From positions 3,707,455-3,771,454 of the forward strand of contig NC_050473.1 of NCBI RefSeq assembly GCF_013373865.1: a DNA stretch of 64,000 nucleotides, read 5' to 3'. Shown here in pieces: positions 11,663 through 23,185 of the stretch (position 1 is its first letter; each line of letters opens with the position of its first letter). The position numbers and the translations under genes are program-made. Origin of the DNA: Monomorium pharaonis (Eukaryota; Arthropoda; Insecta; Hymenoptera; Formicidae). The notes beneath the pieces are model-generated. The model was not told the origin of the DNA. It made no database searches and saw only the letters and a program-made list of their open reading frames with translations.

Positions 11663-12076
11663 GCCAGAAAGTGAAAGTTTTGAAAATTAACAGGTAACAT
11701 TACATATAATATATTATAATTTTTAATTTATTTAAAGGGGATTAAGTATGGAGATAAAGTATGTAAGAGTGATATTAAGAAACATGAAAATATAATATAA
11801 TCACTAATTTGTGTTTAGTGAGTGAGAGAGGGGTGGAGGGAGGAGAGTGGGAGAGCGTGAGAGATAAAGAAGAGGATTAAATAAGAAAGTAAAGTGTAAG
11901 AGTAATATTGAACAATATGAAAATAATATAATTAATATCATTAATATTATAATTAATAATTTAGAGAGTGGGAGAAAGAGCGTGAGATAGAGAAGGGCAT
12001 TAAATATGATAAAGTGTGTGAGAGTAATATTACAGAAGAAAAAAAAGTGCAATGTTCAATATAAAAATGCTAAGTG
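11663..12076 (+). repeat. Helitron 2 3' subterminal GA-rich imperfect repeats
   Basis: Roughly three imperfect copies of a ~125-bp block (GATTAA.TA.G..A..AAAGT, then TAAGAGT.ATATT, then a GAGAGTGGGAGA-like GA-rich run) lie at about 11737-11840, 11841-11960 and 11961-12040. They bridge the 164-bp array and the terminal hairpin. No coding potential: the apparent minus-strand frame is a translation of the GA-rich repeats. Confidence 0.65.
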
Positions 12077-12110
12077 GCGCGCGCGAAGCGCGCGCAATGT
12101 TGTGGTCTAG
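12077..12110 (+). other. Helitron 2 3'-terminal hairpin and CTAG end
   Basis: Perfect 8-bp GC stem (12077-12084 with 12088-12095), GAA loop, 11-nt spacer, CTAG at 12107-12110 and then T. The spacing matches the canonical Helitron terminus. The next bases, TATCTATAAAAAC, resemble element 2's own 5' end (CTATCTAAAAA), so a decayed third element could follow. Confidence 0.78.
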
Positions 12111-13587
12111 TATCTATAAAAACTATGTACAAAATATTATTGATAAATGTTTTTTTTTTTACTTATTATAAGTATTGTACTGTCTGGAAATTAGGTGTGT
12201 CACTCAAACTATACTTATAATTTGAGTCATTTCCATTTATTACAAATATAAGTATTAGCATACCTCAATTTTATTTAATTAAATAAGAGTACTATTACAT
12301 ACTCTAAATTTTCTGTATTAATGGGAAAACTCCCGTTTTATATATGCACTATTATTATATATAATTAAAAATATATTAAAATATCTTAAATTTGATTTCT
12401 GGAATTAAATAATTTATAATATTATATACTATTCATATGTGTACTATTATTTATAGCAAAATATTGTAAATATTTGCGTGTAAGTAAATATCGCTTACCC
12501 TAGAGCATATTAGTAAAAGCTTACGCTCGTCATTGGCGCTTCTTGCTCCCAATTCTTGCATGTATAGCATCTCGTACTTTTGTTGATATTAGTCGGCAAT
12601 CCAAGAAATATATCTTGAACATGTCACGAATGCGAATCGACATTCCGGTAAGCGATTCAGCGAACAATCGATTTCAGAAACGATAGCACACTTTCCAGCT
12701 TAAGGTAAACAAACGGGAGCGAGATACGGAAGCGGATATCCGCAATTTCGCTGCGGGTGGAAGTATTAAGATGCTGCTGGAGAAAAGGAGCAGCAAAAAC
12801 TGGATGGAAAGATCCACAGCGCGCGGTTACATCAAGTTGCATAATGCACAGCGTGGACCTGTTTGCTTAGGGCGAAATGCGGTTTGTCCCTTCCGTGGAT
12901 CACGCGCACACAGAGCTATCTTGTCCAGACCGCAATCATCTTTTATGAAGCATTATGCGAGCCTTCCATTTCGATTGTGAAAATGTTTCAGAAAAGAATT
13001 TAGAAGAAAAGAAGGCATTCTTTTTTAATTTAATGTCAATCTGAATCTTTTATCCTTCTTATTTCTTTACTGTTCTCTACTTTCAAAAAATCTAGAAACA
13101 TTTAAAACTTTTTTTTATGTATCTGTTGTATTATCAAATAGTTTTTCAACTCATATGTTAAAATTTTTATTTTTTTTAAATATCAATAAAAATTTTGCCA
13201 AAAAAAGCTAGATTGCAAATTTAAGATTAAGTAAATATTGTTTCAAGTATTTTATAAGCTTTTATCTATTTATCTTTATATCTATTTCCAAATCTTATAA
13301 ATTTATTATATGCATTAAATTTATTCCAAATATATTCTAAATATTAATAATTTAATATTTTAATGTTAATAAAGAATAATCATAAGGTAATTGAAACAAA
13401 AATTATATTTGCTTGTTATTTGGATTTTCTTTGATAAAATGTTAATATTCTTCAAAAAAGTATAAATTTATTTTTAAATATACATAATAATAAGTTTATT
13501 TCAATTTTTTCATTCCCCGATTCTAAAATTTGTGATGAATGTATTGTAAGACTATTATCAAGAAAGAGAAAATTTTTCATATTATAT

Positions 13588-13589
<2 letters not shown>
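12111..13589. other. Non-coding; AT-rich with one GC-balanced block
   Basis: 12111-12480 and 13020-13589 are AT-rich with no feature. 12480-13000 is GC-balanced and holds short frames on both strands (about 60-70 codons) that overlap each other, lack splice context and match no family I know. I see no gene. Confidence 0.6.

Positions 13590-13641
<52 letters not shown>
13590..13641. repeat. (CA)n microsatellite
   Basis: About 26 uninterrupted CA dinucleotides following TATATGTA. The Cys-Val frame on the opposite strand is only the translated repeat. Confidence 0.98.
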
Positions 13642-13644
<3 letters not shown>

Positions 13645-16600
13645 CGCTATTTAAAAGAAGTAAAATAAGTGGAATAACCGTTTTTTTTTAAATGCAAATA
13701 TCAATAAAACTCGTTATACATTTCGCATTGTGATCGCAAATTAAAAGCGAATCGATGACCAGTCAATTAAATTGAAGTAGTCAAAATCTAATTGGTTGTT
13801 AAGCAATTTACAAGTTCCAAACTGAGTTCGCAATGCGTACTGTGTAACAGGCTCAATAGATTGGCATGTTTTTATAATACTAAACCACATATGGTCATAT
13901 TTTTTATGTGCGAATTGAAATACAGTTTTAAATATAATATTCATGAATAAAGTATTTACGTAAGTGTGGAGCAGATTTTCCATGGAGGTATTCTTTCGGA
14001 TAAGTGTCACATATCCGTTTACTTATCGCAATCTCTGGGGAGGATCCAAAGTGCATCTTTTTCCTGGGAAAAAACGCGACTGAACACGTCCGAAACGAAA
14101 AATGGTCAGATGAACGTAACAGGGTGGAAGCAGGTCCGGTGTCATATGATGACGCATGTGAAACTTTGCATTGCGTCCGATGGTCCGGTTGTCTTTCAAG
14201 TTTTAAGTATATGTGTGTTCTGAGCGTCCGGTTGATTTTTTTTACGATTCTATTCGAGACAGTATTTTACGAAGATATATATCATAAGTGTTTATCGGGG
14301 AATAAAAAACAAATAGGTAAACATCTAAAAAAATCATATTTACCGACAATCTATCTTGGTTACTTTTGCTTTTAAACTTTTTTCCCAATTATAGCTAATA
14401 CGTGCATTTATGTAGAAAGCTATTATTATTTATTTATTTCATATTTATTCTAATTTGCATCTTAGTTTTTAAATAAAAGTAAATATTTTTGAAACAGAAA
14501 ACACATTATTTATCTGTTTCTTTAAATCAAAATTAGATAAAGATTTTACAGGATAAAAAACATTGAAAATTTTTTTTATTTATTAAGATTCTATAATCCC
14601 TTAAAATAATAAATTCCAACATACTGTATGGTATTAAAAATAATAAAATAATGTAGGCGCGTTGATTTATGATTTCACGTGTGTGCTCACGAATACAGAC
14701 ATATTCATTATATAAATTCATAGGAACTTTTCGTTACAATAAAGTATGAATTATTAATCGCATGAACGAGATGTGGTAACGCGCTAAATTCTTCTTCTTT
14801 GTCACGATACTAGGAAAGCGAACTGAAGTCGAGCTTGAAATAGGCCGATTTTAAAGAGAGTCACGATGACGATAAATGTCTAGTATTCCCACAGTCGGAT
14901 AAAGCGCAGCAGCGTGTCCACCTCTCCATTACCTGGCGCGCCGACGCAGGTGAACGAACGGTTGCGAAAATCTGGAAAAAGGAAATTACGAAGCTTTTTC
15001 AAAACGTTAACCCTCGAAGCGGGACTCCCACGGTCCAATAATATCCATTCGAATGGACCGAACGAATATCACAGGGTTAGACGCAAGTTACGAAAGAGGT
15101 GAGGGCGAGCCGATCCCACCGTAAATACACACAGCAGACGTCCGGTAAACGTCGCGTGATCGGGTCCTGTCCCTTTTCTCAAAATTGCATCTTTTTTCCA
15201 AAGGACTCATCGGATTTCCAAGCTGCACACAGGTGTGGCCGCCTCGGGATCTCGATATTTGAATAGTCGTTTACATAAGAGGTTGTGCGTGTCTCTGACG
15301 CGCGGAGGAACGTGAAAAGGGTTACGCCAAACTTTTATTGCCTCCAACACCCAGAATAGGGGATGACCGAGATGAATCGCCGCGGAATAAAGAAGTTAGG
15401 AGTTCGGTGACGTATCCTCTTTATGCGTATCCAAATAGCCGTGCACGTGGGAAAAATGTCCGAAGATGGAATTCCGTGAAGGCCTCGACCAAGTTCGCAG
15501 AATTCTTCGAAGGACTTATATTTAATAAAAAAAATTATTAGTTATAGATTTAATATAATTAGACATTTATAAAATTATTTACGAAGTGAGGTGTTTAGTA
15601 TAATTATTAATTATAGATTTATAGTTAGTCAAATTATGCACTTTATATTGTTTTCTTGTCTAACTTGTAGAAAGCAAAGTATACAATTAAAAGTTTTTTG
15701 TAATTTAATTTTAAAATACTAAAATATTTTATTTAAATGTTTCAGTTTTAAACGATGTTTAAGTTTAAAACATTTCTATGTATTTAAAAGACGGAGACAG
15801 ACATAAAATATTTTAATATTTCGAAATTAAATACTTCTTTTCTTGAATGTATACAAAATTGCAATGATTTTCCTAGTTTAAAGAAATTATAATAATGTCT
15901 ATGCATTAAATGCCAATATGATTGTTTTTCGTGCCACACGTCGTAGATGAGTCGTATTACGAGTTCGCGTGTGTGGCCGCGAACGTAGATAAATTATACA
16001 GTAATAGAATTTCGGGGTGGATGGTCCACCGGATATGGACGGTGGCGATCCGCACGCAAGAGTTTCCATGAAAATAACACACGTCCTCGACGCATCACTC
16101 ATACTCCGTGCCGGTGTTTTGCAAGCGGTGTATAGCGTGGGAACATCCCCTACCGCAGTTCACCCTTACTTTTACCTGTTCGAGGGATTTGCCAAGATGA
16201 AATACTATCTAGACATTGGGCGGAGAGAAGGGTGAGGAGCGCGGGGGATGAAATTAGGCTTAACGCTCGGACAGGGGTCTTTTCAGGTATTTTCCGATAA
16301 TTTTCAAAATGTAATTCTCCCTTTCGTCATTCGGATGGTGCCTTTCTGTTGCATCGTAAAGGTCGTATACCTTTTCTCTGATATGCTTAAGAATGGTTTT
16401 TAAAATACTCAGCGCGAAATCTTCCAATTAATTTATTTTAATTAATTTATTCTATTATAATATACAATTAAAACTTTATTTTTTATGACATGCAAGTGAA
16501 AACATCGTACATAATTATTATCCATATATATAAAAATTCTTGAATTACATAAAATTATTCTTTGTATATTTTTGCTACAGTCATCGTCGGCAACATTCTT

Positions 16601-17836
16601 TTAATTGCTCTTGAATTAAAGTAAAGTAAAAAAATAGCTGCATTCTTTTACTATTATTGTAAATTTAAATTATGCAAGTACATGCAAATTTTAGAATTTA
16701 CGCTATATTAATGTTATGCTATTTTAGATGTCGAAATTAAAATTTACATTGAACAAATTGTAAAGTTTTGATCCGATTAGAAAGATTAATTCGTTTTATT
16801 TTATCTTTCGCATTTATTCTTCTATCATTCTCTTTTCTTTTGGATTTCAGCCAGAAAATTGAGACCTAAGTTTAAGCCTTTTATCGCGTTATACGTTTTC
16901 AAGTCGTAGTGGCATTAAATGCATTAAATGATTTCATTCGCGACAGAATACGACAGTATCTTCGATCTTGACGAGTACGGCCGACAACTTACAGGCCCGC
17001 GTTTCTCCGAGGATCTTCGTTCAGAATCGAGAGGCTCGACTTCCCACGCGTAGGTAGAATCCACCTCCGGTGTTGTGTTTCACAATTAACAAATATAATA
17101 TTACTCAACCTATACTTATATGAATCGGACCCGCTTGACCATTCCCGGCAATTCAAACTGGTGAGCTTGGACATTGTGTGCAGCGGCCGTTCTCCAACAT
17201 CTGGAGAATCGTCGTCTGCTTTTGTGCATCGAGTGGCATCGATTACGTAAATACAAAAAACCTCACCACTCTCTATCCCGAGACGGGAATTGTTTCGGGT
17301 CTTCCAGGGTTTCTAAATTTCCTCATGCGTAATGAATTTTTTAACCTGTAAAGGTCCGGGGGCTTTCTTTTAGTAAAAAATCTATGAAATTTTGGTTATA
17401 AGAAGTTTTAAGATTAATGATTATGAATCTACTATTAGAATTCTAAAATTCAAATGGATCCAATTTAGATAGCAGACAAAAATGAAAAATTTTTTATATA
17501 TTTTTGTAGTTTCAATACTTTATAAATGTTTTTTTAAACATAATTTGTAAATACTATTTCAAAATTCAAAATTAAAAAAAAAGAAAAAAATATGGGATTA
17601 AGTAGTGCCAGGTCCATCGTAACTCTGGTTTTAACCTTTCAAAAAAAAGCTTTCTTGTTACGAAATAATAAAAAAGCACGTGGAAAAATGTAGTTTCCCT
17701 ATTTACTATTTTTAAATGCCAATTGAATACATCATTTCAAATTTTGGAAAAATGAGATGAGAGAAAAACAGATGATTTCAAAATCTTAAGTTTATTGGAT
17801 TTATTTCACGATGTATTAAGAAATATATTATAGATA
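13642..17836. other. Non-coding; alternating AT-rich and GC-balanced blocks
   Basis: GC-balanced blocks lie at about 13960-14260, 14740-15520, 15900-16400 and 16850-17370; the sequence between them is AT-rich. Overlapping frames up to 123 codons (14004-14375) start and stop without splice signals, codon bias or a recognisable domain. At 15690-15890 there is a weak inverted AT-rich repeat around AAAATATTTTAT. Nothing else can be supported. Confidence 0.55.
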
Positions 17837-18181
17837 TTTTGATATAAAGATGTGCGAATCAAAGATTTTTGATGTCGAAATGAATCAAACTAAATCGATG
17901 AATTTTTATTCGAATCAAAATAAATCGAATTGAATTGAATTGAATTGAACTAAATCGAATTAAATCATAAAAATATTTATATTATATAAATTATGAAAAT
18001 ATATTATCAGAAAATATAAATTGAAATAATTATTAACATTTTTAATTATTAAAATCGTTTTAATTCGAAATTTTCGAAGAGTTCATATTCAAACCGTAGG
18101 AATTTGAGTTTGAATCAAATCTAATTTTATTCTATTTGATTTGATTTGAATCCGAATAGTTCACGCATCTCTACTTTGATA
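17837..18181. mobile_element. hAT-like MITE, copy 1, with 8-bp target duplication
   Basis: The element is 17845-18173 (329 bp). Its ends are TAAAGATGTGCGAA and, inward on the minus strand, TAGAGATGCGTGAA, short imperfect inverted repeats of the C/TAGAGATG type seen in hAT elements. It is flanked by TTTTGATA (17837-17844) and CTTTGATA (18174-18181), seven of eight matching, the 8-bp target length typical of hAT. The interior is AT-rich, with many GAATCAAA/TTTGATTC motifs in both orientations, and codes for nothing. A second copy lies at 25238-25931 in the opposite orientation. Confidence 0.8.
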
Positions 18182-19159
18182 ATTTGATAAATTTTTTCAC
18201 ATATATATCTTTCGCGCACTGTCTTACTCTTTTTAAATAAAATCTTTAAAACGTATTTCCCCCGATGTATTTTTAAATTAAATATCAAATTTTTCATAAA
18301 TTTTCAGTCTAGAAACGTTAAATATCTGTAAAATTTACAAATTCCTTGAAAAGAAAAAATCTCAGCTTTATATTTTGGTCATTATGTCTAAACCATTATA
18401 CCAATAAGAAAATGTCGTTATGATTAATGATGATCTATTATGCTGTATTTTTTTTTTTTGGTTTTGGTTTTGTTGGTAGTTTGAACAGATTCTTTCATAG
18501 ATAGGCTAGGTAAGCCTTTCGTCAGTCTTCGTCAGTCTTTTTGTTAGAAGGGATTTGTATGGTTAGAATGTTAGAATGCGAAAGACATGAAGAGTTAGGG
18601 ACGCAGTGACCAAACTCATTTCAGTTCCTATCGCAAACTCGGATGTTGCAGACTATTTCACGAAATTTTGCTCAGCATCGAATAGTAAATCAAGGTAAGA
18701 CTTTTAGGTTACCGTGTAAATTTATATTTCTCCCATATAAATATTTTTAAAAAGTCGCAAATTTGTGTCCATCTACAATAAATTTAATATACTTAATCTT
18801 AATAAGAGCATTAAAATTCCGCGTTAAACATTACATATTAAAATTAATTTTAAGATTTAAACATTAATCTTAAATATTTTATCTTCAATAATTTTGCTAA
18901 ACTTTTTTGTAAACAAATATAAACGAAAGAAAAGAGTTTATATTGATCAAATCTTGGCAGTAGTAATAATTTGAAATAAAAAATATCTATAATTCCCAAT
19001 TTACATAAATTGCTTGCCAATTATTTGTTAATTATACACAGTCAATAAAACATAGTAAAGTTCAATCCGGAGTATTTAATATCACAGATTAGATTGACAA
19101 ACAATTTAATAATAGACACCTTGATGCTAGCGTTGTAAAATGTTGTAAAGAAATTGAAA
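18182..19159. other. Non-coding, AT-rich
   Basis: Mostly AT-rich. A mixed-composition stretch at 18450-18700 contains a T-run, GT-rich sequence and the tandem TCGTCAGTCT (two copies near 18520-18538), which could be a fragment of an old retroelement. No coding sequence is seen. Confidence 0.5.
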
Positions 19160-19236
19160 AATATCGTCAGGATTCAAACTTGGACCTGTCTACATTTTAT
19201 GCGGGTATTTTACCAATTCAACTGCCGAATGGCATG
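19160..19236 (-). pseudogene. tRNA-like relic (possible SINE head or tRNA pseudogene)
   Basis: On the minus strand a box-B-like GTTTGAATCC (complement of 19170-19179) lies about 30 nt downstream of a box-A-like GGCAGTTGAATTGGTAAAA (complement of about 19208-19226), the spacing found in tRNA genes. The T-arm and acceptor stems do not pair well, so it cannot be an intact tRNA. It could be a tRNA-derived SINE fragment or chance. Confidence 0.25.
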
Positions 19237-20122
19237 TGGTGACGTTGATATTTTTTTACAGACATTTTTTTATCGCGAAAAAGTCGGCGTTTGTAAAAAA
19301 GTCCGTAACATATAGTTCGTCGCAAATTGCTCGAAGCCCTTTTGGATGCGACGCATTTTTCTGTCTGACTGTTGGCGTCAAGTGTCCAAGAATCTCGATA
19401 TATTGTATTTTGCACACAACAAAATCGTTCCTTCCTGCACATCTTTCATGGTACGTTTCTTTTCGCTTTCCAATAAAAAGATGTCTCAAACCATTTATTG
19501 TAACGACAATGTTGAAGAAAAAACTCGTGTTTTTTTTTTATTTTAATGAGTTGCTTTAACGTCGTTTTTTTCTGGAAAAAACCAGATTATAAAAAATGTA
19601 TCGGAAAAGAAAATAATGAAAAGAACATTGGAATAAAAGTAGCTTGAATTTATTGTTTTCGATTGATATGCACATATATGGTTGTCCAAAAGGTTAAGGT
19701 TAATTATAACTTAAAAGCTAAATTAACACATACTGTATAAGATTATTTAATAAATTAATAATAAGTAAACTGAATTAAAGGTACATATGCATATTTATGT
19801 AACAATAAGCGTAGGAAAAAGTAGATAGATTAATTAATTCTTGAATTAAGTTATAATTAATCTAAACTTCTAGTTCCCATTTATTATAAAAATAAGCTTA
19901 TTCATTACAGTTCGAATTTATTTTTCCTTTCGCTGTCTTTAAAAAAATGTGTTATGTCTAAAAAATAACATAATGTGACACATTCTATTTAATAAAAAAT
20001 TTCATAAATTTTCCATGAAGTTACAGCGTGACAAAGTTATTTATACATTTCTGCTCGATTATATCGTCAGCTATAGCATTCAATGCGCACCATGGGAGAT
20101 TGCTGGTCAAAATTTTTGCGAA

Positions 20123-20124
<2 letters not shown>
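19237..20124. other. Non-coding, unassigned
   Basis: 19237-19560 is GC-balanced, with overlapping frames on both strands (up to 107 codons) that carry no domain I recognise and end in a poly-T run. 19560-20124 is AT-rich without visible features. Confidence 0.5.
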
Positions 20125-20197
<73 letters not shown>

Positions 20198-20208
20198 CGC
20201 GCGCGCGC
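20125..20208. repeat. (GT)n-(GC)n compound microsatellite
   Basis: About 32 GT dinucleotides (20125-20189) pass directly into about 9 GC dinucleotides (20190-20208). Alternating purine-pyrimidine runs of this kind can adopt Z-DNA. The frames across it are translated repeat only. Confidence 0.97.
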
Positions 20209-20516
20209 AACCGCATACATGTGTGTGGAGAAGTGTATGTGTGTTCCATATATGAAGTAATTTTAAATACAACATACAAACATTCTTTTCGTAACCTGCA
20301 GGTATAAATGTATCTGTACGAACAAGAACTAAACTTTATTAATTAAAAATACAGAAATAAAGATTTGCCACGTATCCGATGGCTCGCTCTTAACTTAATG
20401 CTCTACTTTAACTTAACTTAGAATTTCTACGACTAAGGATGCTTCCGGATTTTTATATTGGATGGTAACAGCATACACTGCAAAAGGATCAAATTTAATC
20501 TAGTTCAATAATACTT
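20209..20516. other. Non-coding
   Basis: Short mixed-composition stretch between the microsatellite and the palindrome. It holds a 5'-CTTAACTTAA-type run near 20390-20420 and no gene. Confidence 0.5.
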
Positions 20517-20760
20517 ACAAGGGAACCTCGGAACTCGAAAATTCAGATTTTAATTAAACTTGGCATAAATGTAGAGAGGGTGAATACATGAACTTAGAAA
20601 TTTTTAGTTGGTGCCCAAAAACGGTTTGAAGGATGGTTTTATCCCTTCAAACCGTTTTTGGGCACCAAGTAAAAATTTATAAATTCATGTATTCACCCCC
20701 TCTACATTTATGGCAAGTTTCATTAAAATCAGAATTTACGGGTTCGCGAGGTTCTCTTGT
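20517..20760. mobile_element. 244-bp foldback MITE with ~110-bp inverted repeats
   Basis: Almost the whole element is an inverted repeat. The left arm from ACAAGGGAACCTCGG matches the right arm read from the minus strand (ACAAGAGAACCTCGCG). The match continues through AGATTTTAATTAAACTTG, CATAAATGTAGAG, GGTGAATACATGAA and GGTGCCCAAAAACGG to a central spacer near 20630-20642. Both strands lack coding potential. No clean target duplication is visible (flanks ATACTT and CATCG). As RNA it would fold into a long hairpin. Confidence 0.88.
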
Positions 20761-20763
20761 CAT

Positions 20764-21225
20764 CGTATTGTAAAAATTCATTATTTTCCGCAATCGTCAG
20801 CCTATTGCAAAAATTATTTTTTACAACTCTCAGAGTATTGTAAAAATTCATTATTTTCCGCAATCGTCAGCCTATTGCAAAAATTGCAGGAAATAATGAA
20901 TTTTATTAATACTCTGAGAGTTGTAACAAATAATTTCTGCAATAGGCTGACGATTGCGGAAATTATGGAATTTTTACAATACACAGAGTGTTGTAAAAAT
21001 TAATTCCTGCAATAGGCTGACAATTGCAGAAAATATCGAATTTTTACAATACACAGAGTGTTGTAAAAAATAATTAATGCAATAGGCTGACAATTGCAGA
21101 AAATATCGAATTTTTACAATACACAGAGGATTGTAAAAAATAATTTCTGCAATAGGCTGACCATTGCGAAAAATAATTATTGAATTTTTACAATACACAG
21201 AGGATTGTAAAAAATAATTTGTGCA
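20764..21225. repeat. 70-bp tandem array that flips orientation (inverted tandem repeat)
   Basis: Two units in one orientation (ATTGTAAAAATTCATTATTT at 20767 and 20837) are followed, after an axis near 20886, by four or five units in the reverse orientation (GCAATAGGCTGA at 20939, 21009, 21079 and 21149), all with an exact 70-bp period. Each unit also holds two small inverted repeats of its own: GCAAT..ATTGC and TTGTAAAA..TTTTTACAA. The array starts a few bases after the 244-bp palindrome, so both may be parts of one compound element. Confidence 0.9.
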
Positions 21226-22794
21226 TCCTAAAATTTATGTTTATGAATTTTCAAAGTATTTGCCGCCAGCGCATGACATATTCCTTGGCTAGATAGGTGT
21301 ATACAGGCCGATTGACGCGGGCAAACACGCAAATATCGCGTGTGGCTTTCTCTCCTTCCTGTCGCAATATTATTGTTTCGATAGACGCGCTGGCCGGTCC
21401 AGCCGATCCTTAGTTGTCTATCGCGACCTAAACAGATAAGATCGTCCCGAGTGGTTTACCAGCCCATGTCCTGTTTGGCTTACGGCTTATACGGAGATAT
21501 CCTATGGCGTCCTGGGACAACGTGCGCTGCTTATACAGAATCATAACGGGGCAACTTCGTGGAGGAACTCCGTGAAGAGCGCGGCCGCGACTTTTTATGC
21601 GTTTCACGCGCGCGAAACGCGCACGTTGCGGGATCAGCGAGCAAATTAAAATACATTGCGGTGAAAGACTATCTGACTAGCGCAATGACACCTGATATAC
21701 AATCTTTGGGAAGATTTTTAACATTATATGACGCATTAGTTTTTATTCGTTTTACATTTATTATTTTAATTTTGTTGATCAATAAATTATAAATTTTGAT
21801 AGGATAATTGTCTTTGTATTGTCTTTGTATTGACCTATTTCTCAATAGTTATTATTTTGCAAATCTGAGCTCTTTATATTTGTTTATTTAATATTCTCGT
21901 TTACTATAAAACAATAATTTCTGATTTGATATTAATTTTTTCTACGTACGCAATTTCACTTTAACACGATTGTAGAGCACCCAATCATTAAGCACCTTTG
22001 TGTCGTGAAATGTTAACCATACAATTTCCCGGACACGTTTCGTTGAGCCGATTCATCCGTGGGAATTTTTTGTCTTTTTTTTTACGGCTGGTAAAGATCT
22101 GCAGCTTCAGTTCTCCCGCTATCCCGCTATGAGTGATCTATATGACTTTCGCAAATGTTGTATTGTCCAAATAGAGCAAAAGTTAACGCGGAGGTAACTT
22201 ACGATAGCATTTTTTAAGGCTTTTTAAAACCATAAAATATACATTACATAAACGAACAAAGTTTGCCGCCAGATAAACTAGATCCACACTTTTTAAGAGA
22301 GAGTCCGTACCTTTCTTTTTAGAACGTACAATAATCGCTTTGATATATTTTGCTGAACTATTTTAAGAAAAAGAGACATAAATATGTAAAACGTTTTTTA
22401 AATCTTTTTACGAAAAAATTAATGTACCCGAAAAAGAAAAACGGTTTTCTTTTCTGTGTGTACATTGTAATAGTTTAAATCATGACATGTTGCAACATTA
22501 TATCACAATTGAGAAATTATAAGAGGATTAGCAATTTTATAATAATCCTTTAAATAACTAATTCTTTGAAACAAACTTTACAAGTAAAAACCTACTATCA
22601 ATTTTCTATGAAACAAAGAAAAAAGATATGTGTTCCACTCCCGCGAACAAAATTTTTACCTCTTTAGTTTATTTTATCTTTAATTAAAAGAAATCTAACT
22701 TTATTTAAATAGAAACTTACTAAAATCCAATTGACAATAAAAGTAAAGTAGATAATTAAACGATAATAGTATGTTAATTCTTCGACCGATGAAT
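21226..22794. other. Non-coding; GC-balanced block then AT-rich
   Basis: 21260-21700 is GC-balanced with CpG-rich patches and an inverted GTTTCGCGCGCGAAAC-like run near 21600-21620. 21700-22794 is mostly AT-rich. I find no exon or RNA gene. Confidence 0.5.
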
Positions 22795-23185
22795 ATTTTA
22801 AACATAAAGATAAAGATTGCTTGTTTCGGTCTACAGCAAATCTTGCTGAATATAATTTTTCTATTAATTTAATATTCTTAGCTCACATAAACTGCGCCCC
22901 GATAATTTTGTCAGTATTAAAACACAGTCACTAGCTAAATATCAATTCTAATAATACCTCAGCTAGGATATAGTAAATTTTTCGCAATAAATTATTTAAT
23001 TTTTTTTTTCTCCCGGAAAAAGGGAGATTTTGATATTGCCAGTAACTGTGTTTCAATACTGACAAAATTGTCAGCGTGTAGTTTGTATAAGCTAAAAATA
23101 TTAAATTAATAAAAAAATTATGTTTAGCAGCAAGACTCGCCGTAGAGTAAAATAGACGATTTTAACTTTATTTTTAGATAAATAA
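22795..23185. mobile_element. Foldback MITE with ~120-170 bp imperfect arms
   Basis: The left arm from about 22831 (CTACAGCAAATCTTGCTG, then TATTAATTTAATATT, then ATAATTTTGTCAGTATT and AAACACAGT) matches the minus strand read from about 23146 (CTACGGCGAGTCTTGCTG and on through the same blocks). Weaker matching extends out to about 22795 and 23185. A small hairpin (TCTCCC..GGGAGA, 23010-23028) sits in the centre. The interior is non-coding. True ends are uncertain. Confidence 0.75.

Larger units (their letters stand above)
2563..12110 (+). mobile_element. Helitron-like element 2, complete, 9.5 kb, minisatellite-filled
   Basis: The 5' end TCCTATCTAAAAAAGGAG fits the TC start of Helitrons and begins on the base after element 1's CTAG. 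The 3' end has an 8-bp GC hairpin, 11-nt spacer and CTAG (12107-12110), followed by T at 12111 as expected for insertion between A and T. There are no terminal inverted repeats and no target duplication, also as expected. The body is non-coding: 5' subterminal repeats, about 53 tandem 164-bp units, and a 3' GA-rich repeated zone. No Rep/helicase gene is present, so movement would need enzymes from elsewhere. Because its 5' neighbour is G, not A, the pair may be a read-through concatemer. Confidence 0.75.

Noticed and set aside
11804..12052. 82-codon minus-strand frame resembling a hydrophobic protein
   Set aside because: It is the complement of the GA-rich 3' subterminal repeats of Helitron 2.
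13966..14375. Overlapping plus-strand frames of 85 and 123 codons
   Set aside because: Two different frames over the same DNA, neither with a recognisable domain or splice context.
20015..20307. Several frames with Cys-Val, His-Thr or Ala-Arg runs
   Set aside because: Translations of the (GT)n-(GC)n microsatellite.
22275..22290. ACTAGATCCACACT, a 14-base match to miR-279
   Set aside because: The seed base before ACTAGA is changed and no upstream arm pairs with it, so it cannot be a normal miR-279 precursor.
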